64,000 nucleotides of DNA, taken from contig CAIQIR010000142.1 of assembly GCA_903871875.1 (NCBI GenBank), forward strand, positions 16,067 to 80,066, in the 5' to 3' direction. A model generated the notes under the pieces. That model was not told the origin of the DNA. It did not search any database and saw only the letters and a program-made list of their open reading frames with translations. The number at the start of each line of letters is the position of its first letter. Position 1 is the first letter of the stretch. Origin of the DNA: an uncultured Schlesneria sp. GTDB taxonomy: Bacteria; Planctomycetota; Planctomycetia; Planctomycetales; Planctomycetaceae. Below are positions 35,110-45,978 of the stretch, in pieces. A program made the position numbers and the translations under genes.

Positions 35110-36753
35110 ATGAAACTGCCCCGTCACGGAAGACGGACGGTGTTGGCTGCACTGTTGCTCGCGACTTCGCTGCTTGGCTGCGGATCGTCGCGATGGGCTC
35201 ATCTTACGTCCCGACGGCCGGTCAAACCCATCGCCAAGGTCCTGGACCGTGAGACAGACGACTCGGTCGTCGATGCGAAGGTTGAGCCGAAGCCTGGCAG
35301 TCCCTCGGCCAAGGTAACCTCGGGAATCACGTTGGTTGCGGCCGAAGACGATTCGCCACAAGAGGCGTTGATCAGCACGGATTCGCTCGAGATCCCCATT
35401 GAATCGAATCCGCCTGCGGATGGCTCGATACCCGCACCGCTAACACCGAATTCGATTCCGTTGGATCTCGGCAGTGTGCTCGCTCTGGCTGACGGACAGA
35501 ACCCTCAGGTGGGTCTGGCACGCGAGCGGATTGCGGAAGCTTACGCGCAGGTCAGTCGCGCCGATGTGTTGTGGTTGCCGTCGTTGCGTGCCGGAGCAAA
35601 CTACAATTATCACGACGGGGCGATTCAAGACGTCGCCGGAAATATCATCAACACGACTCGCAATGCGGGGTATGCCGGACTGGGAGCTGGAAACCTGGGT
35701 GCCGCATCGCCGTCTGTGCCGGGACTGATTGCCAACTTTCGTCTGACCGATGCAATTTTCCAACCAAAGATTGCTCGGCACCAAGCCGCATCACGACAGT
35801 TCGCCGCGACAGCGACTCGCAACGATATCTTGAGCGACTCGGCCATCGCCTATTTAGAACTATTGCGTGCCGAGCGCCGCCTGGCGATTGCGATGGAAGT
35901 CCGTGAGAAAACAAATCGCATTGCCGAATTGACCGCCGCTTATGCCCGAACGGGTCAAGGGTCGGCCGCGGATCACGAGCGTCTGTTGGCGGAGCTCGCC
36001 GCTCGCGACAACGAAATTGCTCAGGCCGAAGAAGCGGTCCAAATCGCGTCTCCCAGATTGGCCTTTCTGCTGCATGCCGATGCCAGTATCACGCTCACCG
36101 CTTCGGAACCGTTTGTTGTTCCCCTGAATTTGACCGCATCGGATGCCACTGGCAATGAACTGGTTCGACAGGGACTAAGTCGTCGGCCTGAGCTGGCCGA
36201 GCATGGTCAATTGGTGGCTGAGGCGTGTGAACGGCTGCAACGCGAGAAATATGCGCCGCTGATTCCCAGTGTCTTGCTGGGATTTAGTTATGGTGGATTC
36301 GGCGGCGGGTTGGGAAGTACGTTTGCCAATGGATCGGATCGAATGGATGCCGATGCGATGGCGTATTGGGAAATTCGCAATCTTGGCTTCGGGGAACAGG
36401 CGGCGCGCGGTGAAGCGGCGTCGTTGGTTCGACAAGCTCGCATGCGTCAAATCACGACGCTCGACCGCGTGGCCCAGGAAGTTGTGGAATCTCACGTGCA
36501 GGTTCAAACTCGTCGAAAGCGGATTGAGGTCAGCAAACCGGGAGTTGTCTCTGCCGAACGATCTTACGAACTGAATCTGCAACGGATCGAGAATGCCAAG
36601 GGGCTGCCGATCGAAGCCGTGCAGTCGGTGCAAGCCTTGGCTCAAGCTCGACGCGATTACCTCAATGCCGTCATTGATTATAACGTCGCGCAAATACGTC
36701 TCTGTCGGGCCACGGGGTGGTTCGAAGAGATCAACGAGCCTACGGCCGAATGA
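35110..36753 (+). CDS. TolC-family outer membrane factor
   Basis: A 547-residue lipoprotein (lipobox LLGC) with the two repeated outer-membrane-efflux halves of the TolC/OprM family: LALADGQNPQVGLARERIAEA opens the first helical hairpin and REKYAPLIPSVLLGFS the second. A Ser/Pro-rich stretch of about 90 residues lies between the lipid anchor and the barrel part. It completes the tripartite pump with the two genes upstream, after a 250-base spacer that holds no gene. Confidence 0.9.
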   Translation: MKLPRHGRRTVLAALLLATSLLGCGSSRWAHLTSRRPVKPIAKVLDRETDDSVVDAKVEPKPGSPSAKVTSGITLVAAEDDSPQEALISTDSLEIPIESNPPADGSIPAPLTPNSIPLDLGSVLALADGQNPQVGLARERIAEAYAQVSRADVLWLPSLRAGANYNYHDGAIQDVAGNIINTTRNAGYAGLGAGNLGAASPSVPGLIANFRLTDAIFQPKIARHQAASRQFAATATRNDILSDSAIAYLELLRAERRLAIAMEVREKTNRIAELTAAYARTGQGSAADHERLLAELAARDNEIAQAEEAVQIASPRLAFLLHADASITLTASEPFVVPLNLTASDATGNELVRQGLSRRPELAEHGQLVAEACERLQREKYAPLIPSVLLGFSYGGFGGGLGSTFANGSDRMDADAMAYWEIRNLGFGEQAARGEAASLVRQARMRQITTLDRVAQEVVESHVQVQTRRKRIEVSKPGVVSAERSYELNLQRIENAKGLPIEAVQSVQALAQARRDYLNAVIDYNVAQIRLCRATGWFEEINEPTAE

Positions 36754-36786
36754 AAATGTCTCAAGTTTGAGGCCGTCTGATGGGCC

Positions 36787-36837
36787 AGCACCTGCATGGG
36801 GGCCAAAGGAAGGCCCCCAAAGCGAAGAAAAGGTGCT
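36787..36837. terminator. Bidirectional terminator between efflux operon and arsC
   Basis: A nested hairpin: outer AGCACCT (36787-36793)/AGGTGCT (36831-36837) and inner GGGGGCC (36798-36804)/GGCCCCC (36812-36818). It lies between convergent genes. No long T-run follows on either strand. Confidence 0.6.
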
Positions 36838-36868
36838 CGTCTGAGGCGTCTATCGGGCGACTTTGTCT

Positions 36869-37315
36869 TCACGGGTTAAGGAGTTTGTGAGGCAAATGCT
36901 GAACCAGTTCATGCTCGACGAACTGCCGAATCTCATCTCGCACTCGACGGTAGTGCCCCAACGCTTCTTCCTCGGTCGTTGCTGTTTTTGCCAGCTGCGG
37001 GGGATCATCGAAGCCCGCATGGACGATGCGAGCTTTTCCCAGAAACGTTGGACAATTCTCAGCAGCATGGCCACAGACCGTCACAACCAGGTCAAATGGA
37101 ACCTCGGCAAGGCAGTCCACCACTTTGGAATGCTGACTGGAAATGTCCACCCCCAATTCCAACATTACGCGAACGGCATTGGAGTTCATTCCATGGGCTT
37201 CAATGCCTGCGGAGTAAGGTTCAATCTGGTCAGCTAAGAGATGACGGGCCCATCCTTCCGCCATCTGGCTTCGGCAGGAGTTTCCCGTACACAGAAAGAG
37301 AACTTTTGGTTTCAT
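36869..37315 (-). CDS. arsC: Arsenate reductase, thioredoxin-coupled (low-Mr phosphatase fold)
   Basis: A 148-residue protein of the Staphylococcus-type ArsC group. The P-loop CTGNSCRS carries the nucleophile C9 and R15; the relay cysteines are C81 and C88 ([10 protein letters not shown]) and the acid is in FDDPP. It reduces arsenate to arsenite, using thioredoxin. GGAGCC lies before ATG 37315, and the gene starts 19 bases after arsA, so the two form an operon. A reductase without a nearby arsenite exporter would need an exporter elsewhere. Confidence 0.93.
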   Translation of the reverse strand: MKPKVLFLCTGNSCRSQMAEGWARHLLADQIEPYSAGIEAHGMNSNAVRVMLELGVDISSQHSKVVDCLAEVPFDLVVTVCGHAAENCPTFLGKARIVHAGFDDPPQLAKTATTEEEALGHYRRVRDEIRQFVEHELVQHLPHKLLNP

Positions 37316-37334
37316 TGTTTGGCTCCAAGAGTGT

Positions 37335-39089
37335 TCAAGTCAGCAATTTTTCCAAGGCCACGACACCGACCGGCGGTTCACTTTGCCACTCCACTAATAC
37401 GGTGCGTGTGGCTTGTTGTTCCACAACTTCGCGAATGAATTTCCACTCGTGCCTTTGCCTCGCCTGAAGCACGGGATCACGGACCTTCAGTGACGCAAGG
37501 CTTTGATTGATGACCCACGCATACGGTTCAATCTCGGCACGGCGAAGATCATGCTGCAATTGAGCCGCTTCATGCACGGGTGTGGCTTCGGGCAACGTCA
37601 CAATCAGTACGCGCGTGAATTGAGGGTTTCGCAAGCGGGGCAAGAGCTCGGCGACGGACTCGGGCATTTCGCTGGACTGCCGAGTGACTTCCTTATGGTA
37701 GGCCAAGGCGGCGTCAAGCAATAAAATCGTATGACCTGTGGGGGCCGTATCGAGTACCACGAACCGATTCTGCCCGTCAGCAACGACTTGAGCAAACGCC
37801 CGAAAGACGGCAATTTCTTCCGTACAGGGCGAACGAAGGTCTTCTGCTAATAGCTCTTTTCCGGCCGCATCCAGGGTTGCTCCTGCTGCCCCCATGACTT
37901 CGGTTGTATATTTCGCCGTTTCTTGCTGGGGATCGATGCGACTGACTTTCAGGTTGGGCATTGAATTTCCAAGCACCGCCGCCGCAATGTGGGCCGCGGG
38001 GTCTGTGGTGGAAAGATGAACGCGGTGACCCCGTTCTGCCAGACCCACCGCCACCGCGGCAGCCACCGTCGTCTTGCCAACGCCCCCCTTGCCCATCGCA
38101 AGAATGACACCATGACCGGGCGCTGACAGGTCGTCCAGCAAACTGCCAAGTCCTCGCGGCAATGGGAACGCAGGGGTATCGGGAATGTTTTCCTTGGAGA
38201 CAAATTCGGTCCCATTGGCCATCGCTCGCAGGGAATCAATGCCAAGGATGCCACTGGCCGACAGGCGAATCGTTGTTCGCGGCAACGACGCCAGTTCCGG
38301 CGGCAAGCTGGCGAGTGAATGCTCGATACGTGCTTGCATCGCCACTGCGATGGGGTCATCCATACGATTGGTGGTGAAGTAACCATTGACGATCAGATGC
38401 TGATTGCGAATGCCCAAGGTGGCCAATTCACCACTGGTTCTGGCGGCCTCTCGAAAGGCTGTGATTTCCGGGCGTGCCACTAAGACCAGCGTTGTGATTT
38501 TCGCATTGCCCAATGATCGAACGGTCTGCTGGTAACGTTCTTGCTGTGACTGCAATCCCGCCAATGGCCCCAGGCACGACGTTCCCGTGGTATTGGTTGT
38601 CAGGAACGAAGACCATGCCGACGGCAGCGTTAGCAATCGGAGGGTATGACCCGTTGGTGCGGTGTCAAAGATGACATGGTCGAATTCGGCGGTTGCCGTC
38701 GCATCGCCGAGTAATCGCGAAAATTCATCGAAGGCGGCAATCTCCAGGGTGCAGGAACCGGAGAACTGTTCTTCCATACTCTTGATCGCGGTGGGCGGCA
38801 GTAGCTTGCGATAGGGGCCAACCATGCGTTCGCGATACTCGGCCGCAGAGGCTTGAGGATCCAGATTCATGCCGCTCAAATGAGGCACTGCTGGCACGAG
38901 CGTCGGATGATGGCCCAACGAAACTCCCAGTACTTCATCCAAATTTGAGGCCGGGTCAGTGGAAACCAACAGGACTTTTTGACCCTGATCCGCCAAGGCG
39001 ACTGCTGTTGCGCAGGCCAACGAGGTTTTGCCGACGCCACCCTTGCCTGTGAAAAACAAGATCCGAGTCGGATTGGAAAAAAGATTCAT
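37335..39089 (-). CDS. arsA: Arsenical pump-driving ATPase ArsA
   Basis: A 584-residue tandem ATPase. Each half has a P-loop GKGGVGKT (first at about 15-22, second near 335), a STDPA(S/A)-type switch and DTAPTGHT. ArsA binds arsenite with help from ArsD and drives the ArsB channel. ATG 39089 is preferred because ArsA proteins begin near here; ATG 39113 is also in frame. It lies between the arsD remnant and arsC. No arsB is in the window, so its partner is unknown. Confidence 0.93.
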   Translation of the reverse strand: MNLFSNPTRILFFTGKGGVGKTSLACATAVALADQGQKVLLVSTDPASNLDEVLGVSLGHHPTLVPAVPHLSGMNLDPQASAAEYRERMVGPYRKLLPPTAIKSMEEQFSGSCTLEIAAFDEFSRLLGDATATAEFDHVIFDTAPTGHTLRLLTLPSAWSSFLTTNTTGTSCLGPLAGLQSQQERYQQTVRSLGNAKITTLVLVARPEITAFREAARTSGELATLGIRNQHLIVNGYFTTNRMDDPIAVAMQARIEHSLASLPPELASLPRTTIRLSASGILGIDSLRAMANGTEFVSKENIPDTPAFPLPRGLGSLLDDLSAPGHGVILAMGKGGVGKTTVAAAVAVGLAERGHRVHLSTTDPAAHIAAAVLGNSMPNLKVSRIDPQQETAKYTTEVMGAAGATLDAAGKELLAEDLRSPCTEEIAVFRAFAQVVADGQNRFVVLDTAPTGHTILLLDAALAYHKEVTRQSSEMPESVAELLPRLRNPQFTRVLIVTLPEATPVHEAAQLQHDLRRAEIEPYAWVINQSLASLKVRDPVLQARQRHEWKFIREVVEQQATRTVLVEWQSEPPVGVVALEKLLT

Positions 39090-39112
39090 GATCGCTTTGC
39101 CAAATCTATTCA

Positions 39113-39359
39113 TTTCCAGTAACCAGCGACATCCGGGTTGATTGCCGTTTCCGCCGACAGCAACTCACGAACGGCGACGATCTGGATGAAGCTGCAGGTT
39201 GTTGAGTCAATGAGTCAAATTGACGCTCTCAACCGTTAACCCTTGTGTTTTCAGCCAGTCCAAGCCTGCTGCAACACGGAAAAGTACCGGATCAACTGAT
39301 GTTCCGGAAATGCCCGTCGAGCAGCACATCAATTTGTCGATGACTTGGATTGATTTCAT
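39113..39359 (-). pseudogene. arsD: Decayed arsD (arsenic metallochaperone)
   Basis: From ATG 39359 the frame encodes 50 residues typical of ArsD: a first strand, MCCSTG with the paired arsenite-binding cysteines, SVDPVL and LDWLKTQG, ending VNLTH-stop at 39207. The third conserved Cys (CCSTGVCG in the family) is Ser here (GISG). Past the stop, the next 90 bases still hold ArsD-like pieces in other frames (QQPAA, then VRELL), but the C-terminal LP-VDG-GRYP part is missing. So the gene looks frame-shifted and truncated. ArsD hands arsenite to ArsA, the next gene. Confidence 0.6.
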
Positions 39360-39936
39360 GGAGTACTCGATGTTTGCGACGCCACGAACGTGTTCGCATT
39401 CCGGTGCCGCAATTGATTCTATCGTTGGTTCTTCGCCAAAAAATGAAAAGGCCGACCTCGACGGAAGCTCCGCAGGAGCTGTCAACAAGGTCGGCCTACT
39501 TTTCAACGAACCTCTCGGATGCACCGAGGTTCCCTTTGCCAAGTCTTCCGTCGCCTGATTTTACAATCAATCCTCGCCAGGTGCCACTCGCTAAGGTGAC
39601 AACCATGGTCACGGATTTGAAACCACTTGCGAACCGGAGAATGCGTCTGCAATGAATGGCACTGAGGTGACGTGTCGACGTTTCGTCGCGGCTCCCAGCA
39701 GTCGTCGGAGGCTTTTTGGTGACGATGGGTGCATTGTGCGGCTTTATTACATTGTGCCGCTTTACCGTCCCCGAGCGGAAATTCCCGGAGGCACAGCCGA
39801 TGCGGTAACCAGGCTCATTGGCTGTGGAAAAATGGACAATCGAATCGCAGTAGGCAGTTGCCAGTTGATTGATGTATTCGCCCGTCAACCGTTATCGTCG
39901 ACCATCAATTGCTAAGTCCGCGACATCCGGGACCGT
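39360..39936. other. Region between ars cluster and ClC gene
   Basis: About 580 bases with no supportable gene apart from the hairpin at 39438-39497. A 130-codon minus-strand frame (39496-39888) ends right at the hairpin but has no recognisable domain or ribosome-binding site. No ArsR-like sequence is seen. Confidence 0.5.
39438..39497 (-). terminator. Nested hairpin with T-run in the arsD leader
   Basis: On the minus strand AGGCCGACCT and AGGTCGGCCT (39497-39488 with 39458-39449) enclose an inner AGCTCC-TGC-GGAGCT hairpin; TTTT and TTTTTT tracts follow (39449-39438). It is about 80 bases upstream of the arsD remnant, so it ends a transcript from the right or attenuates the ars operon. Confidence 0.65.
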
Positions 39937-41655
39937 ATGAATCAACATCCTTCTCAGCCGAATCTCGATTTCTCGACGACGCAGCACTCGTGGTCGTTTC
40001 GATTTTGGGCGCTGATCGTCGTGGCGGGGGCGGCGGCGGGGCTGGTTGGAGGTGTGCTGATGCGGCTATTGCATGCCGTTGAAAAGCTGGCCTGGACCTT
40101 TCGCGAAGGAACATTTCTGGAGGCAGTGAGCGGTGTCTCGGCGATTCATCGCGTGTTGATTCTGTGTGCCGCCGGTGTTGTCGTGGGTGTCAGCCAAATC
40201 GGCATTCGCAAGATGTTCCGGGCCGCCGGTGATGTGGATTCTGCGATTTGGTTTCGATCGGGAAAGACTCCACTTCTGGCCACATTCGCGCAGGCCCTTC
40301 AATCAATTGTCATTGTGGGAATGGGGGCCTCGTTGGGGCGTGAGTCGGCCATTAAACAGGTGGGCGGGGCTTTGGCCAGCCAATTGGCACAATGGAGCCG
40401 ATTATCACGAGCAGAACAACGAGTTCTTGTGGCCTGCGGTGTCGGGGCGGGCATGGCTGCGGCGTATAACGTGCCAGTGGGCGGCGCCTTGTTTGCCATC
40501 GAGGTTTTACTCGGAAGTATCTCACTTCGTTTGGCTCTGCCCGCCCTGCTCTGTTCAGCCGTCGCGACGGTCGCATCATGGGTATTCTTGCCGACCGGGC
40601 CGGTCTATGACATCCCCGAATATCGTCTTTCTGTTCCGTTAGTGGTCTGGTCGCTGTGGGCGGGCCCGCTGCTTGGATTGATGACGGTCTTTTTGGTTCG
40701 TGCGATCGACTGGTCGGAAGCCCACAAGCCGGTTGGTAACGTCAGAGTTTTTCTGCTTCCCGTGGTGGTGTTTCTGCTACTGGGTTTGGCCTCCACTGCA
40801 TACCCGCAACTGCTGGGGAACGGTCAGGATGTTGTTCAGCTGGCCCTGACCGCGGAATTTCCCTGTTCACTGCTGTTGATTTTGCCGCTGCTCAAGGCAT
40901 TGGCCACAACCGGCTGTCTTGTCAGTGGTGCTCACGGAGGACTGTTTACTCCAACCATGGCGATCGGTGCGTTGCTGGGCGGTTTGCTGGGGAATGCCTG
41001 GGATGGCATCTGGCCGGGCGCATCGATGGGATGTTGTTCTGTGATTGGCGCCTGTGCATTCCTGGCAGGGGCAAGTCTGGGTCCGATTTCGGCACTGGCC
41101 ATTGTGTTGGAGCTGACTCGGCGAGTTGATGCCACCATGGTACCGATGTTGCTGGCCGTCTCAGGTGCCATGTTTGTGGCACGGCGAATCGAATCACGCT
41201 CGATTTACTCGCTGCGTATCCGTCCAAAAAATCCTGGGTCAGAACCGACTCCGGGAGATCGACTACCCAATTTTGCTCACTTGATCTCTCGGGATTTCTC
41301 CGCGATTTCGGCGGCCATGGGATATACGGAGCTGCTTCAGGGCCTGTTACTTTCGAAGTTTACACTGCCTTTGTACGTAGTCGATCATGAGGGGATCTTG
41401 CTCGGCCAGATCGATGCGAGATCACTCAATCTCGCTTCGCTTGGCCCGTTACCCCTCGAGGCGGCGAAAGCGGCCGATTTCGTCGATTCGATGAGGACGC
41501 TGAATACTCAAATGAGTGAACACGATGTCAGAGATTGTTTTGCCAAGGTCGGTGAGGCCCATTTACCTGTCGTCGATTCAAAAAACGGACGCTTGTTCGG
41601 CATCGTCCATCGAAATACGGCGATGACATCGCTTCCTGCCAACAACGACAACTGA
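39937..41655 (+). CDS. ClC-family chloride channel/transporter with CBS-like tail
   Basis: A 572-residue membrane protein with about ten or more helices. Selectivity motifs are GASLGRESA, in which the gating glutamate is kept, and GGLFTPTMAIGA. The first GSGIP motif is not clear. The C-terminal 120 residues (from about 440) form a CBS-pair-like cytosolic domain. ClC proteins move chloride or exchange it for protons. It is alone, divergent from the ars cluster. Confidence 0.9.
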   Translation: MNQHPSQPNLDFSTTQHSWSFRFWALIVVAGAAAGLVGGVLMRLLHAVEKLAWTFREGTFLEAVSGVSAIHRVLILCAAGVVVGVSQIGIRKMFRAAGDVDSAIWFRSGKTPLLATFAQALQSIVIVGMGASLGRESAIKQVGGALASQLAQWSRLSRAEQRVLVACGVGAGMAAAYNVPVGGALFAIEVLLGSISLRLALPALLCSAVATVASWVFLPTGPVYDIPEYRLSVPLVVWSLWAGPLLGLMTVFLVRAIDWSEAHKPVGNVRVFLLPVVVFLLLGLASTAYPQLLGNGQDVVQLALTAEFPCSLLLILPLLKALATTGCLVSGAHGGLFTPTMAIGALLGGLLGNAWDGIWPGASMGCCSVIGACAFLAGASLGPISALAIVLELTRRVDATMVPMLLAVSGAMFVARRIESRSIYSLRIRPKNPGSEPTPGDRLPNFAHLISRDFSAISAAMGYTELLQGLLLSKFTLPLYVVDHEGILLGQIDARSLNLASLGPLPLEAAKAADFVDSMRTLNTQMSEHDVRDCFAKVGEAHLPVVDSKNGRLFGIVHRNTAMTSLPANNDN

Positions 41656-41862
41656 TTCCCGCGGGACATGTGTTGCTGCTGAAGCCTTGTCGCGCGCCAA
41701 TCACGCTGGTGCGGTTGAGGCGCGCAGCGGTACCAAGCTCGGGGGGCGGCCAGGATCGTTTGACTGTCGTGAGGGGCGATCCCCAAGCACCCCACTTTTC
41801 TTGCAACTAAAATGAATCGCCAGAACGTTCCTCGGTCTGCATTGAGGACTTGGTAAACCGGT

Positions 41863-42120
41863 TCAATTCAATGAGGGCGCTTGAGTCCGCCGGTAATTTA
41901 GGAGGGGAACTGTGAACTCGAGATACCCGTCTCGTGCGGTACCACTGAGGCTCGCCCGCTCAATATCGAAATTGTCCCAGCCAAACAATTCCATCAATTG
42001 CCCGACGGTTTGCCAGGCAGAACAGCCTGTGCAGGTGATTCTGGGACAGTGTTCAAACCAGACAAACCAATGATCGGTGCGTTGTTCGGCAATGATTTTC
42101 CAGCCGGAGATTCTATTCAT
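41863..42120 (-). CDS. Hypothetical small protein
   Basis: About 85 residues from ATG 42120; GTG 42135 (with GGAT before it) would add 5. It contains two Cys in CPRITCTGCS, a WFVWFEHC aromatic patch and a C-terminal LEFTVPLL strand. Soluble, no signal. I do not recognise it; coding support is modest. Confidence 0.45.
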   Translation of the reverse strand: MNRISGWKIIAEQRTDHWFVWFEHCPRITCTGCSAWQTVGQLMELFGWDNFDIERASLSGTARDGYLEFTVPLLNYRRTQAPSLN

Positions 42121-42135
42121 GAAATTGTCTTTCAC

Positions 42136-42742
42136 ATCCAGTTTTTAGTTGTTTGCTGACGAATCCCTTTGCCGTGTTGGGTGCCTTTTGGCAGGCCAAA
42201 GGGCATCAGGTGATTCGGCGCAGCGGCAGGAGCGAAGCCGAGCGTGACGTTGAATTCCCGTTGTTGTTTTGTCGGCACTTCGCGAAGGATTTTCCGATTC
42301 GTCGTCACAAAGTTCTTTGATGGTGCGATTCCCGCATTTCCTAGATTGCGATCAGATCAATCTGTCCAAGTTCATAACGCGAGATGGTGACATCGATCTT
42401 AACTTTTGGTTTGAAGTCAGTACGGCGAGTGTTTCTGGCGTGAGGTCACTCAGATGCGACACGGATATCATTTCCCGCTACGACCCGTAACTTTCGATCA
42501 GCATATTGATGGCGATGTCCATTGCTTCTGACTGATTGTCGTAGACATTTTCGGCGATTCTTCCTGACGACATCGCGGCATTGGTGGCCGCCGGCGGAAT
42601 CGCGGACAAGGCCACTCCTGTACTATTGGCGAAGGCAAGATATCAGTCGTGCAAGCGCTGAACGGCACCGTTACTATCGCGATCGGATGCGAAGGCCTCG
42701 CACTTCAAAGGATCGAACGGTTTTCCCCCACATGAATCTGCG
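42136..42742. other. Intergenic region without a clear gene
   Basis: About 600 bases. A short hairpin TGCCTTTTGG/CCAAAGGGCA lies near 42182-42206 with no T-run. A plus-strand stretch near 42550-42650 reads as a 38-codon open piece with stops on both sides and could be gene remains, but nothing recognisable. Confidence 0.4.
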
Positions 42743-43213
42743 TTAAGCAACGGCAATCTGTTTGGTGGATTCGCTGTGGCAGATCAGATCTCGTAAGACG
42801 ACCGACAGCGGATATCCGCAGCATTCAAAAGTCGTATAGAGGCTGCCCTGCGGAAGATGGTTCCGCCAATCGTCTGCCCGATCAAACGAAGGTCGCGAGA
42901 GATTGGATTCTTCGCCGTACCATCCTTTGACATTTCCGCCGATCATATTCGCAATTTCACAGAAGGCGTCGCGAATCTCGGCTTCCGACAAGCTTCCGGG
43001 GTTCGATGCGAACATGACTTCCGCAAGGCTTGGCATCAAATTGATGTGGGCAAAGATCTCGACGATCGAGTGACGGGTTCCGTGAATCTCGACAGCAGCG
43101 ACCAATTGATTGGTCGTATCAATGTCAGGGCTGATCGGATTCAATTCCATTCCCAACATTGATTGACAGACGTCAATCGTAATCTGTTGCAGATGCTCTT
43201 CTTCCAATTGCAT
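42743..43213 (-). CDS. CheX-like chemotaxis phosphatase
   Basis: A 156-residue protein of the CheC/CheX/FliY group. The helix EIANMIGGNVK carries the E-x2-N pattern with which CheX removes phosphate from CheY. An N-terminal helix and a strand pair fit CheX. It lies 130 bases downstream of the soluble chemoreceptor gene on the same strand and likely tunes its signal; no CheA, CheW or CheY is nearby. Confidence 0.75.
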   Translation of the reverse strand: MQLEEEHLQQITIDVCQSMLGMELNPISPDIDTTNQLVAAVEIHGTRHSIVEIFAHINLMPSLAEVMFASNPGSLSEAEIRDAFCEIANMIGGNVKGWYGEESNLSRPSFDRADDWRNHLPQGSLYTTFECCGYPLSVVLRDLICHSESTKQIAVA

Positions 43214-43343
43214 AAGTGCCTCATTTTCGGGTCAGTTCCGCCCCATGACTCAGGGTGATGAAAGGACTTCACACCCCGAGTCGTTGGGTTTGTGCGGAGG
43301 GACGCGGCGCTGACCTCAGGAAGATTTTCTAGATTGTTACTAA

Positions 43344-45425
43344 TCAATTTTTTGCTTTGGCCGATTTGTGGTTGTTCGAATCGGCTGTGTTGCCGGAGTT
43401 GAATTCGCTGACAATCAGCTGAAGGTCGGCGGCCATGCGTGCGAGTTCTTTTGCGGCGTGATTGCTGTTATTGGCGCCCTCGGTTGTGCTTTTGGCCGCC
43501 TCGGCAACAGACATGATATTTTGAGCGATCTCGGACGTACCTCGCGACGACTCGGCCACATTGCGGCTGATCTCGTTGGTCGTTGCGGTCTGCTCTTCGA
43601 CCGCGCTGGCAATGGTATTTGAGATATCGTTAATTTGGGCGATGACTATTCCAATCTCACCAATCGCTTGGATCGCCCCTTTGGTGTCTCGCTGAATCGC
43701 CTCGATTTTGTGACTGATATCTTCGGTCGCCTTCGCGGTTTCCTTGGCGAGTTCTTTGACTTCATTGGCAACCACGGCAAATCCTTTGCCAGCCTCACCC
43801 GCTCGCGCTGCCTCAATTGTGGCATTCAACGCCAACAGATTCGTCTGTTGAGCGATCGATGTGATGACCTTGATCACCTTCCCGATTTCGGCACTCGACT
43901 CACCCAGTTTGCCGATCGTCGAATTCGTGGTCTCCGCCGCTTTGACGGCCGACATTGCGACCTTGGCGGCATCGGTTGCATTCTTGGCGATCTCCCTGAT
44001 GCTGGCGCTCATTTCCTCGATGCCTGTGGCGACCGTTTGCGTGTTCTTACTGACCTGTTCGGACGCCGCCGATACGACCCCCGCTTGAACGGCCGTCTCT
44101 TCCGCATTGGCGCTCATTTGAGTGCTGACCGCCGAGAGTTCTTCCGACGCCGCCGCCATTGCCGTCGAATTTTCGGCGACCTTTTTCAGGACGACTTGCA
44201 TGTTTGCCGTCAGTTCTTTCTCACGTTTGTCCAGAGCCAATTTTTGAGTGATGACTTCCCACGTCACCATCGCGCCGAGATAGTTCTTGTCGTCATCGAA
44301 GATGGCACTAACGAGCAGGTCGAGTGTTTCGGTGCCGACCGTAATGTGGGCCTTGCGCGGCAGGTTTGATGGATCCGAGAGCAACCCTCGCTGAAAGGCG
44401 GGATTCTTGTGGAAGACGTCAATCTTCTGTCCAACGATTTGATCGACCGGAATTGGCAGGTACTGTTGGATGCTCTTCAGCGTCTTGATGGAAGCGGGAT
44501 TGATATAGCGGATGATCAGGTCGGTGTCGGCGAAAATGATGTTGCTGGGCGAATTCTCCGACATCGACGCGTAACGCATGTTGACCATCCGTTGCTGCAC
44601 CCCTCGCGTGACGTCGGTGGCAAACTTGACAACTTTAAATGGTCGATTATTAAGATCGAAGATGGGGTTATAAGAGGCCTGAATCCAGACTTCTTTGCCG
44701 CCCTTGCCAATGCGCTTGTATTCGGCCGCCTGGAATTTGCCTTCGCCCAGGTTCTGCCAGAACAGTTTGTAGTCGAGGCTACTGCGATAAGTCGGCTCGA
44801 CAAACAGACTGTGGTGCTGGCCTTTGATCTCGTCGAGCGAATAGCCCAGCGTTTTCAGGAAGTTGTCATTGGCGGTAATGATCGTGCCGTCCAGGTTGAA
44901 TTCGATCATGGCCTGGGCTTTACTAATGGCTGCGATTTGACCTTGAAAGTCAGCGTTCTGTAACTTCGTTGCCGTCACATCGGTGGCGAACTTGACGACT
45001 TTGAACGGCCGATTGTTGACGTCGAAGATGGGGTTATAAGTGGCTTGAATCCAGACTTCTTTCCCGCCCTTTCCGATACGCTTGTATTCGGCTGCCTGGA
45101 ATTTGCCTTCACCCAAGTTCTGCCAGAACAGTTTGTATTCGGCACTGCTGCGGTATGCGGGCTCGACAAACAGGCTGTGGTGTTGGCCTTTGATCTCGTC
45201 GAACGAATAACCCAGCGTCTTCAGGAAGTTGTCGTTGGCGGTAATGATCGTGCCGTCGAGGTTGAACTCGATGACCGCCTGTGACTTGTTGATCGCCGCG
45301 ACCTGTCCGGCGTAGTCGGCGAACTGTTGGTCTTGGATGGCTTTTGTCGCCTGAGTCTCTTTGGCTGATTGACCGTTTTCGATCTGAAAATGAGTCATCC
45401 AGCGACGAGGTGCTTGTGCCGGCAT
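43344..45425 (-). CDS. Soluble methyl-accepting chemotaxis protein with duplicated PAS domains
   Basis: A 693-residue receptor without membrane helices. ATG 45425 has GGAGA about 8 bases upstream; the longer frame lacks one. Residues 41-162 and 163-274 are nearly identical PAS domains (each with [20 protein letters not shown]), a third PAS-like domain follows (about 290-410), then the MCP signalling domain with the hairpin tip [32 protein letters not shown] region. PAS domains of this Aer-like kind may bind haem or flavin and sense redox or oxygen. It pairs with the CheX-like gene downstream. Confidence 0.92.
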   Translation of the reverse strand: MPAQAPRRWMTHFQIENGQSAKETQATKAIQDQQFADYAGQVAAINKSQAVIEFNLDGTIITANDNFLKTLGYSFDEIKGQHHSLFVEPAYRSSAEYKLFWQNLGEGKFQAAEYKRIGKGGKEVWIQATYNPIFDVNNRPFKVVKFATDVTATKLQNADFQGQIAAISKAQAMIEFNLDGTIITANDNFLKTLGYSLDEIKGQHHSLFVEPTYRSSLDYKLFWQNLGEGKFQAAEYKRIGKGGKEVWIQASYNPIFDLNNRPFKVVKFATDVTRGVQQRMVNMRYASMSENSPSNIIFADTDLIIRYINPASIKTLKSIQQYLPIPVDQIVGQKIDVFHKNPAFQRGLLSDPSNLPRKAHITVGTETLDLLVSAIFDDDKNYLGAMVTWEVITQKLALDKREKELTANMQVVLKKVAENSTAMAAASEELSAVSTQMSANAEETAVQAGVVSAASEQVSKNTQTVATGIEEMSASIREIAKNATDAAKVAMSAVKAAETTNSTIGKLGESSAEIGKVIKVITSIAQQTNLLALNATIEAARAGEAGKGFAVVANEVKELAKETAKATEDISHKIEAIQRDTKGAIQAIGEIGIVIAQINDISNTIASAVEEQTATTNEISRNVAESSRGTSEIAQNIMSVAEAAKSTTEGANNSNHAAKELARMAADLQLIVSEFNSGNTADSNNHKSAKAKN

Positions 45426-45978
45426 TTCACGAATTCTCCGCTGTCGCGCAAGACATGCGCGAGGGTTTGATGCGACATGATCGATGGCTGAAAAGAGCGC
45501 CGCCATCAATTGGTGTTAACCACAACTTCGGTGGGAATGTCTCTGTTGAGTGAGATAAATTCGATTAATAAAATGCTGCAGGGTGTATCGTTGTTGATCG
45601 TCGTGTCGTTGCGAAAATGCGAATGTGGTTGCGGTCAGCGTGGTTCCGTCGAGCGACGATCAGCCATTTTATTAGGGCAAATTTAATTTTGCGTGTTTCA
45701 CGCACGTCGTGTGGCAATCCACATTGTGCGTCTTTTTGTGCTGTGGAGATCCGCGTTTGCAATTGGTGATCGTGTGGTGACACACGTCACTTGCGGGCCT
45801 GTTTTCAGGGCTCTGCCAGCTGAAAACCATGTCCACCGCGAGTGAAGTTTGCGCGACGAGCCATCGCAGAAGCCGCAACCATTCCGGCTGAGCCTGTTTC
45901 ATTGACGGACGTCGGGTCGTCAATGAACGTTCCTGATGTGTTCTGTGTTTTTGTACAGGTGTGTCGTTTTGCGAGGTG
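45426..45978. other. Upstream region of the chemoreceptor gene
   Basis: About 550 bases, AT-rich in parts, with a GCAAA/TTTGC inverted repeat near 45676-45691. No gene is supported; minus-strand promoter elements are too weak to call. Confidence 0.45.

Noticed and set aside
39496..39888. Minus-strand frame ending at the ars leader hairpin
   Set aside because: Attractive position just before a terminator, but no recognisable domain, export signal or ribosome-binding site.
42522..42746. Plus-strand frame and open piece near 42550-42650
   Set aside because: Too short and without homology; perhaps gene remains, but not provable here.
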